This document shows positions 17,601 through 24,207 of a DNA stretch of 36,681 bases, piece after piece. The translations under genes were made by a program, and so were the position numbers. The DNA is taken from the NCBI RefSeq assembly GCF_000972705.2, contig NZ_LATL02000216.1:1-36681 (forward strand). Reading direction: 5' to 3'. Numbering within the stretch: the stretch's first letter is position 1; each line of letters opens with the position of its first letter. Below the pieces are notes generated by a model, which worked only from the letters and a program-made list of their open reading frames with translations, searched no databases and was not told the DNA's origin. This DNA is from Limnoraphis robusta CS-951. GTDB lineage: Bacteria; Cyanobacteriota; Cyanobacteriia; Cyanobacteriales; Microcoleaceae.

Positions 17601-17954
17601 ATGCTGGGAAGATGACGGAAACCAAGACTTAAGTCTAGAAGTATAGCCAGGGAGGGTGTGAGAATTTAGCTGAACATTCCCTAAGTTCAAGCATCCGGGT
17701 GAACCGTGACTAATCAGGTGAACGGAAGCAAAAGCTGGGTATTGTTTGAGGATTTCCGCTATTTGGATAATAGCATTGCGATCGCGATCAAGCAAGACTA
17801 TTTCTGTTCCTGGACTAATCCCCGAGATCAGATCAGGATAATCGTTTATGCTAGAATCAATCAGGGCAATAGCAGAGTCAGAACAGAGATTAGGATGAGC
17901 GAATGGGGCTAAGACTAGAGGATTTATAGTTGTTAAAACGCTATTTTTACGCAT
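11649..17954 (-). CDS. Giant DUF4347 / beta-helix / Calx-beta / RTX surface protein
   Basis: 2101 aa, probably exported by a type I system, as RTX proteins usually are; no Sec signal is obvious. Order by approximate residue: 15-190 DUF4347 (VHLISHGSPG, LVLYGCEVAAG, ending FKQTYPG). 195-555 CSLREA-type start (DGLVTLREAI) with right-handed parallel beta-helix repeats rich in Asn and GGG. 560-720 lamin-tail domain (VINEIAWMG, DEWIELYNPG). 725-1500 several Calx-beta domains (GTDYTxxTGSLTFxPGET, DDxIxExDETVxLxLSNP). 1505-1745 a PTPTVE repeat linker. 1785-2060 RTX nonapeptides (GGxGxDxLxG; GNDTLxGxEGND) binding calcium, then a C-terminal beta cap. A likely calcium-dependent adhesin, sheath or S-layer-like protein. 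Transcribed alone from a 516-nt gap. Confidence 0.92.
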   Translation of the reverse strand: MRKNSVLTTINPLVLAPFAHPNLCSDSAIALIDSSINDYPDLISGISPGTEIVLLDRDRNAIIQIAEILKQYPAFASVHLISHGSPGCLNLGNVQLNSHTLPGYTSRLKSWFPSSSQHGSILVLYGCEVAAGKEGQNFLKQLSDILGIEIIASSQRVGNPKFGGSWNFDWKTGKQTIYPIFSETFKQTYPGVFATITVNSNADNTIAGDGLVTLREAIITANNDSTGDTIVFHPSLANSTITLNGSQLVITSALTINGLETDILISGNNNSRVFLIDDNTNDQINVIIQGLTLEKGTVTGSEDGGGIYNQENLTLNQTIIRNNVSNDDGGGIGNDGTLTIINSSIINNVAQGNSSEASGGGGLINTTNGTVTLSKSWFDGNTAKNGSAIRNEGILSLTESTVSNNSAIAGGIFPSAIVNTTGTLTIENSTISSNPVSGIVNTGVVNKINHSTIAGNQGYAIDNQNTVNVLSNSILAGNQNNTLVGNTQTNNLTGTFAEVGLNSTLVNNGGSTPTHSLLSGSLAINTADLSTAKTTDQRGISRDSLPDIGAYEAILPLSVVINEIAWMGTANSVNDEWIELYNPGYTSINLSGWKLEASDGIPNKTIPNGTIIAPEGYLLLERTDETTVNNITADLIYTGALGNEGETLTLKSPDGNIIDIVNEDGGDWVAGENSAKFTMERIDPTLPGDDNNWRTNDGLTINGVDANNNLIYGTPKSVNSLGAIPNLVVNDVNSLETDSGTINTTFTVSLSHPTSKTVTVSYATADVTAIQGTDYTSKTGSLTFEPGETSKTVNVSIAGDSLFEADETFNLVLSNPSNAGITDGTGEGTIQDNDTAPTVNFATASQSGEEGKIITAIIQLSAVAGVDITVPFAVTGTATNNSDYTINLSSIIIPAGNSQRIISLNLSQDNLDEVNESIILTLETPTNASVGEISTHTITLEDLDPPPNVSLSLSDAAFSETANTTTITASLDAVSSQDVTVHLNFAGTATFGVDYTANNTSIIIPAGEIENSITLTGKIDNLAEVNETVEVSIDNIINGTETETQTVTTTLIDNNTPQVIVTPNTLDISEGETTTYTLQLATQPTQPVSISIDTGSQVQAVSSVIFDETNWNIPQPVTITAIDDTVLEGNHSQTLIHAVTSNDGNYDNIGVGNVEVDIADNEISYSLSVNPTEITEGNTSSKTVTYTITRTGNQSQQSQINYSFQGTATPEIDYSNIRLEETVVNKSGNITFEVGETTQTLTVDILGDEIFEPEETLELSLTSSETKTFNNSPLSIAIANDDPLPIINFEQTTYTVSELAETATINISLSHPSSSAISVIYSTANGTAIAGTDYTETTGSLTFNPGETEKSFTVPIHNDDIIEADETVDLQLSNPTGATLGTSDTAELIITDNKTATVSLEQTTYTVNETDSFVEIVVNLDQAVSIPVSIDYTTMGGTATAGDDYTATRGVLTFNPGETQKIISIPILDDQDIEEDETVNFALTNPNPSQKLILGSPDTTILTIISDDLPTPTPTPTVEPTPTIEPTPTIEITPTVEITPTVEPTPTVEPTPTVEPTPTPTVEPTPTVEPTPTIEPTPTIEPTPTVEIIPTPTVEPTPTIEPTPTIEITPTPIVEPTPTVEITPTPTVEPTPTVEPTPTVEIIPTPTPTVEIIPTPTPTVEITPTVEIIPTPTPTVELTPTPTVEPTPTVEPTPTPTVEIIPTPTPTVEATPTVEIIPTPTPTIEATPEPIFEPTFEPQPTAIFEVPGSSDIFDLTAYIPPITPPNRPFDLKFDVELKAEAIAFPTNASDRIIGTSADNQIFGLLGRDSLFAGEGDDIAIANENDDYLSGDEGNDTLHGGEGNDTLQMGLGDDQGFGDQENDYISGENGEDHLYGGSGSDRIFGDDGNDWINGNTEADYLAGDEGNDSLYGGKGEDTLQGGIDNDYIEGNLEEDWIEGNGGNDTLWGNEGNDTLSGNDDNDILYGGVGNDWLDGNQGDDQIFGDIGDDTLDAGEGNDRLSGGDGDDWLVGEEGEDTLSGGEGGDRFFVSPGSGLDLLLDFEDGQDLIVLDGGLSWEQLAISRRPDSLILTIAQTGEELIKLLAIDSFTVDDVLNRSIFPNN
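12779..13430. repeat. 18-bp minisatellite encoding (PTPTVE)n linker
   Basis: Tandem units built from ACAGTTGGAGTTGGTTCA and variants (GGTGTTGGAATTATTTCA) on the plus strand, read on the minus strand as Glu-Pro-Thr-Pro-Thr-Val/Ile, with Ile-Ile-Pro and Ile-Thr-Pro variants. All differences keep the frame (units are multiples of 3, mainly 18). The repeat forms the extended linker between Calx-beta and RTX parts of the large protein. Its length is likely to vary between strains by slippage. Open frames on the plus strand (VGVGST...) are by-products. Confidence 0.9.
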
Positions 17955-18470
17955 CGCAAAGGCTTAGAGAATTAGTAATCAAAAAAGACGCTTTGAATTG
18001 TTTTCAGGCGATATTTTCAATGAGGGTAGGGTTTACTCCTATTTTTGCTAGATTCCTAGAACGAACAAAGTAAACATTTCAAGAGTTTTTCTCGAATCAA
18101 GTTTAACTCTCGTTTTCGTTTTAATATTTGATGAGATTTGAGGCTAAGAGGAAAATGCAAGAGATAGAAACAAAAACCTCGAGATTACGATTGATTTCGA
18201 GTTGAGTATTAATAATGGCTCAAAACAATTACCCAGATCTTGTCTATCATACCATCAAGCTTACAAAAAATACAAGAGACAGGAGACAGAATTGAAACCT
18301 TTATCATAAAAGGATTTGACAGAAAAACAGTGTCCTAATCAACTCTTTCTCTGCTATAAAACCGTGTCATTTTAGGGTTTGGGTGTGATCCGTAACCCCC
18401 GCTTAACCTCTGTCAAAATCCTCGCTAATGTGATAACGAATGTCAAGTTATATGAATTTTTGATGCTTTT
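17955..18470. other. Gene-free gap upstream of the giant gene
   Basis: 516 bases between the start of the 2101-aa gene and the 3' end of the metallophosphoesterase (both minus strand). AT-rich, it should hold the promoter of the giant gene near 17960-18130, though no box can be assigned firmly. It contains a partial MITE copy at 18276-18358. No convincing coding frame was seen. Confidence 0.6.
18276..18358 (-). mobile_element. MITE, copy 2 (one end missing)
   Basis: Reverse-orientation copy: GAGACAGGAGACAGAATTG through to CTCTTTCTCTGCTATA. It matches copies 1 and 4 almost base for base but lacks the terminal TATAGCAGAAATC end on its left (18275 and below is unrelated), so it is truncated. 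Confidence 0.85.
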
Positions 18471-19226
18471 TTAAGGACGAACATACCGCAAACGAGCGAG
18501 AAAAGAGGGACGTTTAAGCTGAGTCACGACTTCTTCTAAAGGCAAAATCCGCACTTTATTACGATGTAAAACATTCACTTGATAAACCTTCTTATTGTTG
18601 ATATCAAGTCCAGTTAACCAACCACTTTTAGCATGATAAACTCCTGTGTCAATCCCTAACCATCCTTGTCCCTGAACTAAAGTTCCGGGTTCTATGCCAT
18701 CAAACGTAAACGTAATCGTATGACCAATAATAATCAATTTATTGTTAAAATAGGGCTTAGGGATATTATGAAATTCGCGTCTGATCCAGCAAAATTCAGC
18801 TTCAGTTTGTTGAGAAAGAGGCAGATTGGGATGAATTCCCGCATGAACTAACCAGACATCTCCTAAGTCTAAAAAAACCGGAAGTGATCGCATCCACTGA
18901 AGATGATCACGGGGCATCATACCCGCTTCTTGATAACTGTTAATCGTCGAATGTCCGCCACTATAAAGCCAAGCCTGCCAAGCCGAAGTATTTTTTCCAA
19001 CTTCCGGTAAGGCATTTAACATCAATTGTTCGTGGTTTCCCATCAAACAACGATAAGGACTATTTTTAACAAAATCGACGACTTGAGCGCTTTTTGGGCC
19101 ACGATCTACTAAATCTCCGAGAAAATAGACCTGATCTTCTTCTCCAGGAGCAAGTTTTTCGAGAAGCGTCATCATGCCATCATAATGCCCATGTACATCA
19201 CCAATGATCAGGCGTCGGTTTGGCAT
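18471..19226 (-). CDS. Metallophosphoesterase (PPP/ApaH-like serine/threonine phosphatase family)
   Basis: 251 aa. Two-metal phosphoesterase motifs are complete: GDVHG at 9-13, GDLVDRG at 37-43, GNHE at 63-66, then VHAGIHP and IIGHT downstream with the metal-binding histidines. This arrangement matches the small bacterial PPP-family phosphatases related to PrpA and diadenosine tetraphosphatase, which act on phosphoproteins or dinucleotide phosphates in the cytoplasm. The 44-nt gap to the DUF1995 gene upstream on the same strand suggests co-transcription. Substrate unknown. Confidence 0.9.
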   Translation of the reverse strand: MPNRRLIIGDVHGHYDGMMTLLEKLAPGEEDQVYFLGDLVDRGPKSAQVVDFVKNSPYRCLMGNHEQLMLNALPEVGKNTSAWQAWLYSGGHSTINSYQEAGMMPRDHLQWMRSLPVFLDLGDVWLVHAGIHPNLPLSQQTEAEFCWIRREFHNIPKPYFNNKLIIIGHTITFTFDGIEPGTLVQGQGWLGIDTGVYHAKSGWLTGLDINNKKVYQVNVLHRNKVRILPLEEVVTQLKRPSFLARLRYVRP

Positions 19227-19270
19227 TGTCTTTCACCGGGGGTTCCTCTATGAAAAATGGAGATCAGGCT

Positions 19271-20020
19271 TTATCGACTCAGAGCATTCAGAAAGCTTTG
19301 CAGTCCCGCCAGAAAGCTTTGCTTTTTCGGCTGAGGTTTGGCGGACTCGGTAGAATCTCCCTGGCTTGGGCTAGTTCCTGCTAATATTTGATCGAGCTGA
19401 TCTCCAACGGGCTTAGTTTGTTCTTGAGTAATAAGCTGATATTCTCCGTCAATTTCTTGCCAGACTTCCCATAAAGAGGGATAACAGCGATAGAGTACGA
19501 CATCACCTTCTAGGGGTCTGAGATAATAGCAGGATTCAATCGTATTAATAAACCGTTCACGCAAGGCGCGAGCAGCATAGCCTATACCTATAATAGCAAC
19601 ATCTTCTAAGCGAGGATTAAGTAAAATCGTGGCGCGATCACCTGCTAACCGAGATAATTTTTCGACTTGTTCGACCTCCACCGCAGCCGGAGAAACCACT
19701 AAAAACCGTCCATCATCGTCTTGAAGACGGCTTTCTATCGGAGAACGACTACTTCCGAGATCGCTAACTCGAAACGGGGTTTCTCCCCAATCTCGACGGG
19801 CTAATGCAGCCGCCCCGGTATCTGGAAAAAAGACTTTCAGAATCAGATCAGATTGTTCAATAGCCGGAATAAATTGTTGAGCAATGGCTTGAGCTTGTAG
19901 TTCAATTTCTGGAAAAACTAACTCCACTTGCAGCAGTTTATAACCGTCATTGAGAGCGGCTTGAGTTGCTTGTTTGGCCTGTTCTACAGCTTCTTCTATA
20001 CTTGTGGGTAATTGCGTCAT
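19271..20020 (-). CDS. DUF1995 family protein
   Basis: 249 aa, soluble. Family pattern: N-terminal PTSIEEAVEQAKQATQAALN with GYKLLQVELVFPEIE, then LILKVFFPDTGAAALARRDW, a middle RFLVVSPAAVEVEQVEKLSR, and a C-terminal WEVWQEIDGEYQLI. DUF1995 proteins are found in cyanobacteria and plastids, where some members (LPA3-like) assist photosystem II assembly. That role is not shown for this protein. The Ser/Gln/Lys-rich last 50 residues look like a flexible tail. Same strand as and 44 nt from the metallophosphoesterase. Confidence 0.85.
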   Translation of the reverse strand: MTQLPTSIEEAVEQAKQATQAALNDGYKLLQVELVFPEIELQAQAIAQQFIPAIEQSDLILKVFFPDTGAAALARRDWGETPFRVSDLGSSRSPIESRLQDDDGRFLVVSPAAVEVEQVEKLSRLAGDRATILLNPRLEDVAIIGIGYAARALRERFINTIESCYYLRPLEGDVVLYRCYPSLWEVWQEIDGEYQLITQEQTKPVGDQLDQILAGTSPSQGDSTESAKPQPKKQSFLAGLQSFLNALSR

Positions 20021-20111
20021 AAACGGTCAAGGTTTACCTAGAATCTTGTTAAAAATCTAATTTCTCTAAGTATTGTATCTTAATTTGAATTCTTGAAATT
20101 AGGTAATTTGT

Positions 20112-20170
20112 AGGGGCGGGTTCCCCATAAATGGATGTCTTCTCAGCAACAGTCTGCATAAACCCGCCCC
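20112..20170 (+). repeat. GGGGCGGGTT-ended palindromic repeat, copy A
   Basis: About 59 bp from AGGGGCGGGTTCC to AAACCCGCCCC, with inverted ends and a diverged centre (CAGCAACAGTCTGCAT). Related to copies at 20238-20294 (opposite orientation) and 27765-27822. Confidence 0.8.
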
Positions 20171-20237
20171 CTTCAACCTAGTCCTATGTGCAAGGACTGA
20201 GGCTTTTAGATAGAAATTAAAATCCCTGTTGAGTTGA

Positions 20238-20294
20238 GGGCGGGTTTATCTAAGTTGTTTCTGGGAAATATAGATTTTTGCGGAACCCGCCCCT
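20238..20294 (-). repeat. GGGGCGGGTT-ended palindromic repeat, copy B
   Basis: Reverse-oriented copy. Read on the minus strand it gives AGGGGCGGGTTCCG, CTATATTTCCCAG, AACAACTTAGAT and AAACCCGCCC, very close to the copy at 27765. It lies directly after the 3' end of the cysteine desulfurase gene and with copy A forms a 180-bp inverted pair that could fold on the transcript. Confidence 0.8.
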
Positions 20295-20300
20295 ACCCGT

Positions 20301-21476
20301 TTACACCCTAACAACAACAGGTAAAGGTTTGAGTCGTTGGAGAATTTGTTTTAAAACCATTGCTGTCCAATCAATATCCGCTTCTGTCGTGTCTCGTCCT
20401 AAAGTCAGGCGAATTCCCCCTAAAGCCGTTTTTTCGTCATATCCCATCGCCAATAAAATCGGACTCGGGCTGAGTTTCCCACTATGACAAGCCGAACCTG
20501 CACTAATGCCAATTCCAGCGAGATTCATTTGTCTAACGAGGGTTTTTCCAGTAATCTGTGATGAACTTTCCCCCATTTGCGGCTTTAAACAAAAACTAAC
20601 ATGATGGGGTAATCGGTGAATGCGATCGCCTGTGGGAATTAAATCCGGGACATCAGCTAATAAATCAAACAAGCGATCGCGTAACTGAATTAACCGAGGA
20701 GTTTCTGTTACCATATCTTCTAGTGCGAGTACGGCCGCAACTCCAAACCCCACAATCCCCGGAACCGCTTCAGTTCCAGAGCGTAACTTCGTTTCTTGGC
20801 CTCCTCCGGTTAACAGAGGTTTGAGTTCAACTCCGGGCTTGACATAAAGGGCGCCGCTTCCTTGAGGGCCATAAAGTTTGTGACTGGAAAGCGATAATAA
20901 ATCAACCGGTAAAGTTTGAACATTGATCGGTATTCGTCCAGCGACTTGTACCGCATCGATATGAAATAAAACCCCATGAGATCGGGCAATTTTGCCTAAC
21001 GCTTCAATCGGTTGTAACGTGCCGATTTCACTTTGTCCGTAAATCACCGATACTAAGACAGTATTGGGTTGTATTGCCGCTTGCAAGTCTAACGGATGAA
21101 CCCTCCCCAGGCGATCCACTGGCAGACGTGTTACCTGCCATCCCCATTGTTCCAGTAATTTTGCAGGTTCGGCGATCGCGGAATGTTCGACACTGGAAAT
21201 AATCAGATGTTGAGGCGTAGAATAACATCGAGCCACGCCCATAATAGCCATGTTATCGGCTTCAGTACCGCCTGATGTAAAAATAATTGATTCAGGGGGA
21301 GCGTTAATCAGATGAGCAACTTGGCTTCTAGATTTTTCTAACACGGTTGCTGACCTTTGACCCCATTCATGTAAGCTGGAAGGATTGCCCCATTGTTGCG
21401 TGAGAACGGCTTGCATCGCGGCGATCGCTTCGCAACGAGTAGGTGTGGTTGCACTATAGTCTAAGTAGATTTGCAT
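20301..21476 (-). CDS. Cysteine desulfurase (NifS/IscS family)
   Basis: 391 aa, PLP enzyme that removes sulfur from cysteine for Fe-S clusters or thiolation. N-terminus IYLDYSATTPTRCEAI. SGGTEADNMAI and SSVEHSA (His98) line the cofactor. PLP lysine is Lys200 in SLSSHKLYGPQGSGALYV. The persulfide cysteine is Cys330 in SAGSACHSGKLSP. The last motif has an extra stretch between Cys and the following helix, typical of the IscS/NifS (group I) type rather than SufS. No scaffold (iscU/nifU) gene lies nearby, so the pathway is not told by context. Several paralogues are usual in cyanobacteria. Confidence 0.93.
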   Translation of the reverse strand: MQIYLDYSATTPTRCEAIAAMQAVLTQQWGNPSSLHEWGQRSATVLEKSRSQVAHLINAPPESIIFTSGGTEADNMAIMGVARCYSTPQHLIISSVEHSAIAEPAKLLEQWGWQVTRLPVDRLGRVHPLDLQAAIQPNTVLVSVIYGQSEIGTLQPIEALGKIARSHGVLFHIDAVQVAGRIPINVQTLPVDLLSLSSHKLYGPQGSGALYVKPGVELKPLLTGGGQETKLRSGTEAVPGIVGFGVAAVLALEDMVTETPRLIQLRDRLFDLLADVPDLIPTGDRIHRLPHHVSFCLKPQMGESSSQITGKTLVRQMNLAGIGISAGSACHSGKLSPSPILLAMGYDEKTALGGIRLTLGRDTTEADIDWTAMVLKQILQRLKPLPVVVRV

Positions 21477-21565
21477 AGGTTTATTGGTTTCTTTTCAGTC
21501 TGAATGAGAAAGGCTAATTTTTGGGGAACTCAGAAACACCTTGATTCGTCTACAATAGCGTTGGA

Positions 21566-21967
21566 TCAATCTCCTGGCTTACAAACGTTGTAATCTTCGT
21601 GAGAGAGAATTCTCTGAGGGACTACAAAATTGCCGCTATCTTGACAAAGCATCCGATAGTTGCGAGTCACGGGAATACTGATAATAAAGCGATTATGTCG
21701 CAGTCGTTTCCCACCAAAGTCACGGTAGGTTTTATCATCGCTTAATCCGGCTAGAATCGCCCGTGCTTTAATGACCACATAATCAGGTAAGCCTCTGAGA
21801 TCGATGATATCTTGCTCGAAGGACGCTTCCCATTCTTGCTTTTTATTTCGTTTCTCTGCTAGCTCTTGATCTTCTCGCTGTTCTACCATTTGCTGGTGTT
21901 TACACCGATGGCAGATTTGTCCATATCCCTTGTGGCCACACTGAAATGTTCTCTTTCTTCTAGGCAT
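21566..21967 (-). CDS. Zinc-ribbon protein with RelE/HigB-like C-terminal domain
   Basis: 133 aa. An N-terminal zinc-binding site is made of Cys10, His12, Cys19 and Cys22 (CGHKGYGQICHRC). A charged helix (EQREDQELAEKRNKKQEWEA) links to a domain DLRGLPDYVVIKARAILAGL then RFIISIPVTRNYRMLCQDSG and a C-terminal strand. The last part has the helix-then-sheet order and Arg/Tyr pattern (RNYRML) of RelE/YoeB/HigB-type ribosome-dependent RNases, yet no antitoxin gene is adjacent. Such zinc-plus-RelE-like proteins recur in cyanobacteria as uncharacterised proteins. It may bind RNA or ribosomes; activity is inference. Confidence 0.6.
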   Translation of the reverse strand: MPRRKRTFQCGHKGYGQICHRCKHQQMVEQREDQELAEKRNKKQEWEASFEQDIIDLRGLPDYVVIKARAILAGLSDDKTYRDFGGKRLRHNRFIISIPVTRNYRMLCQDSGNFVVPQRILSHEDYNVCKPGD

Positions 21968-22087
21968 AACACTAATGTGAGGGTTCTGACCCAGGTCGTG
22001 CGAACAAAATAGGAAGTCCTACAACCCTTGTACGACTAAAGGTTGCGGGATATTATGCAAAACTAACTTTGCACAGATTTAAGTTAA

Positions 22088-22303
22088 GCTCTATTTAATA
22101 GATTACCTGCCTTCCGAGACATCCCCCAAGCGGATGTGTTTGAAAAACTCACTCTTGTTAGTCCCAATGTTAAAAGTGTAGAATATCAACGGGTTTGAAG
22201 AGATTTGGGAAATATTAAGATTCTCAACCTCAACAATATCCCTCAAAAGCTGACATTCTCAGGAAAACTGGACAGAATAAACCTTCGTCAGAGAATTTGT
22301 TAA
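22088..22303 (+). pseudogene. Possible gene remnant with an in-frame TGA
   Basis: A frame encoding ALFNRLPAFRDIPQADVFEK and LTLVSPNVKSVEYQRV, then TGA (22196-22198), then RDLGNIKILNLNNIPQKLTF and SGKLDRINLRQRIC to TAA. The amino-acid sequence looks protein-like on both sides of the stop, and a TAA precedes it by one codon (22085). No family recognised. It could also be chance in AT-rich DNA. Confidence 0.35.
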
Positions 22304-22373
22304 TCTCAATAACAATCTATCCTCAGACGGTTGACTGCTGACTAAAATAATATTTATATACCAGTCGAAGCCT

Positions 22374-22463
22374 TTGATTAGGACACTGTTTTTCTGTCAA
22401 ATCCTTTTATGATAAAGGTTTCAATTCTGTCTCCTGTCTCGGTGTCTCCTGACTTCTGCTATA
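22374..22463 (+). mobile_element. MITE, copy 3 (left end missing)
   Basis: Runs from TTGATTAGGACACTG to ACTTCTGCTATA in the same orientation as copy 1, lacking the TATAGCAGAGAAAGAG terminus. The right end is 25 nt before the GTG start of the PLD-family gene, so it forms part of that gene's 5' region. Confidence 0.85.
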
Positions 22464-22487
22464 AATGATCGCTCATTCCATAAACCC

Positions 22488-24146
22488 GTGCATTTACTTC
22501 AGAAAAATAGACTAATTATCGGTTTAGCAGTCGTCTTAGTTATATTTCTTTTCAGCCGTTGTTTGATGGATAAAAAAACGTCTCAATCGGCTTTAAAACC
22601 GCTTCTTGAAACCTTAACTCAAGATCCTTTAATTCAAGCTTACTTTAATCAATCTCAGGCTTCTGTTTATACCGAACCCTATCGCCAACAAACTCGCCTG
22701 GGAGATGATCTCGAACAAATTCTTATCGATACAATTAAAACGGCAACTTCTACTATAGATGTCGCGGTTCAAGAATTCCGTTTACCTCAACTAGCAGAAG
22801 TTATCGTTAACCGACATCAAGCAGGGGTTAAAGTTAGAATCATCCTAGAAAATAATTATAGTCGTCCCTGGAGTCGTTTAACAGAAAATGAAGTCGCTCA
22901 ACTCCCTGAACAAGAACGCGATCGCTATTTAGAATTTGTTAAATTAGTTGATATTAATCAAGATGGTCAACTTTCTACAGAAGAAATCAATCAACGAGAC
23001 GCTTTAGTTATCATCAATAATGCCAAAATTCCCTGGATAGACGATACCGCAGATGGTTCAAAAGGATCAGGGTTAATGCACCATAAATTTGTGATTGTTG
23101 ATGGTAAAACCATCATTCTCACTTCCGCTAATTTTACCCTCAGTGATATTCATGGAGACTTAGACGAACCGGAAAGTCGCGGAAATGCCAATAATTTATT
23201 AAAAGTTGAAAGTTCCCAATTCGCCCGTTTATTCACTCAAGAATTTAACTTGATGTGGGGAGATGGCCCGGGTGGTCAACCGGATAGCCAATTTGGGACG
23301 AAAAAACCCTATCGTCGGGTTGAAGATGTTACCGTTGGAAATACCCCTATTTTAGTTCAATTTTCCCCGACTACTCGCAGTCAAACTTGGGAAAATAGTG
23401 TTAATGGTTTAATTGCTAAAACGTTAACTGAAACCAAACAATCAATCAATTTTGCATTGTTTGTTTTTTCAGAACAAAGGTTAGTTGATATGATGGAAAC
23501 AACCGTTCAACCTCCGATAAAATTACAGGGAATTATTGACCCGGGTTTTGCTTATCGGGACTATAGCGAAATGTTAGATATGATGGGTATTGCTGCGGTG
23601 AATAACTGCAAATATGAGGAGAAAAATCGTCCCTGGAAACAACCCATTTCAACTGTCGGTGTTCCCAATTTACCCCCCGGAGATAAGTTACATCATAAGT
23701 TCGGAATTGTTGATAATGAAGTTGTCATTACAGGTTCTCACAACTGGACAGAAGCCGCCAATACAACCAACGATGAAACCTTAATTGTGATTAAAAATCC
23801 CATAGTCGCCGCCCATTTTAACCGAGAATTTAATCGACTCTATGATACCGCAACATTAGGAATTCCTGGGGGAATGTTGGCAAAAATTCAACAAGAGATA
23901 GAAGCTTGTCAAGGAAAAATTGAAAGCGTCTCAAAGCCTCCCCGTTGGAGTTTAGGATACAAAATTAACTTAAATACCGCCACTTTAGAAGAATTAGAAA
24001 CTTTACCCGGCGTTGGCCCCAAATTAGCCCAACGTATTATTCAAACCCGTCAACAACAACCGTTTACTTCCCTAGAAGACTTCCAACGAGTCCCCGGAGT
24101 TGGGCCAAAAATGATTGAAAAATTACGAGATCAGGTAACATGGTAG
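22488..24146 (+). CDS. Phospholipase D-family protein with EF-hand-like loop and C-terminal HhH
   Basis: 552 aa from a GTG start. Residues 7-25 are a hydrophobic segment (signal anchor or uncleaved signal), so the protein probably faces the periplasm. Two PLD catalytic motifs are intact: His198-Lys200-Asp205 (HHKFVIVD) and His402-Lys404-Asp409 (HHKFGIVD), each followed by the usual Asn region (TSANF, GSHNW). Between the first PLD strands sits an EF-hand-type loop, DINQDGQLSTEE (155-166). Residues 491-552 form a ComEA-like helix-hairpin-helix pair (INLNTATLEELETLPGVGP, FQRVPGVGPKMIEKL) that binds DNA. The combination suggests an extracytoplasmic nuclease or phosphodiesterase acting on DNA, possibly calcium-tuned, rather than a lipid phospholipase. 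That is inference. Confidence 0.88.
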   Translation: MHLLQKNRLIIGLAVVLVIFLFSRCLMDKKTSQSALKPLLETLTQDPLIQAYFNQSQASVYTEPYRQQTRLGDDLEQILIDTIKTATSTIDVAVQEFRLPQLAEVIVNRHQAGVKVRIILENNYSRPWSRLTENEVAQLPEQERDRYLEFVKLVDINQDGQLSTEEINQRDALVIINNAKIPWIDDTADGSKGSGLMHHKFVIVDGKTIILTSANFTLSDIHGDLDEPESRGNANNLLKVESSQFARLFTQEFNLMWGDGPGGQPDSQFGTKKPYRRVEDVTVGNTPILVQFSPTTRSQTWENSVNGLIAKTLTETKQSINFALFVFSEQRLVDMMETTVQPPIKLQGIIDPGFAYRDYSEMLDMMGIAAVNNCKYEEKNRPWKQPISTVGVPNLPPGDKLHHKFGIVDNEVVITGSHNWTEAANTTNDETLIVIKNPIVAAHFNREFNRLYDTATLGIPGGMLAKIQQEIEACQGKIESVSKPPRWSLGYKINLNTATLEELETLPGVGPKLAQRIIQTRQQQPFTSLEDFQRVPGVGPKMIEKLRDQVTW

Positions 24147-24207
24147 GGATGCTACATCATTTTGAAATTTAGTTAAAATTATCAGTAGAGGTTTATCAAC
24201 TCAAATC

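Larger units (their letters stand above)
21968..22487. other. Gene-free gap with a coding relic and a MITE
   Basis: 520 bases between divergent genes. It holds a degenerate reading frame (22088-22303) and a partial MITE copy (22374-22463) that ends 25 nt before the start of the PLD gene. The promoter for the minus-strand zinc-ribbon gene should lie in 21970-22080, but no box is clear. Confidence 0.55.
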
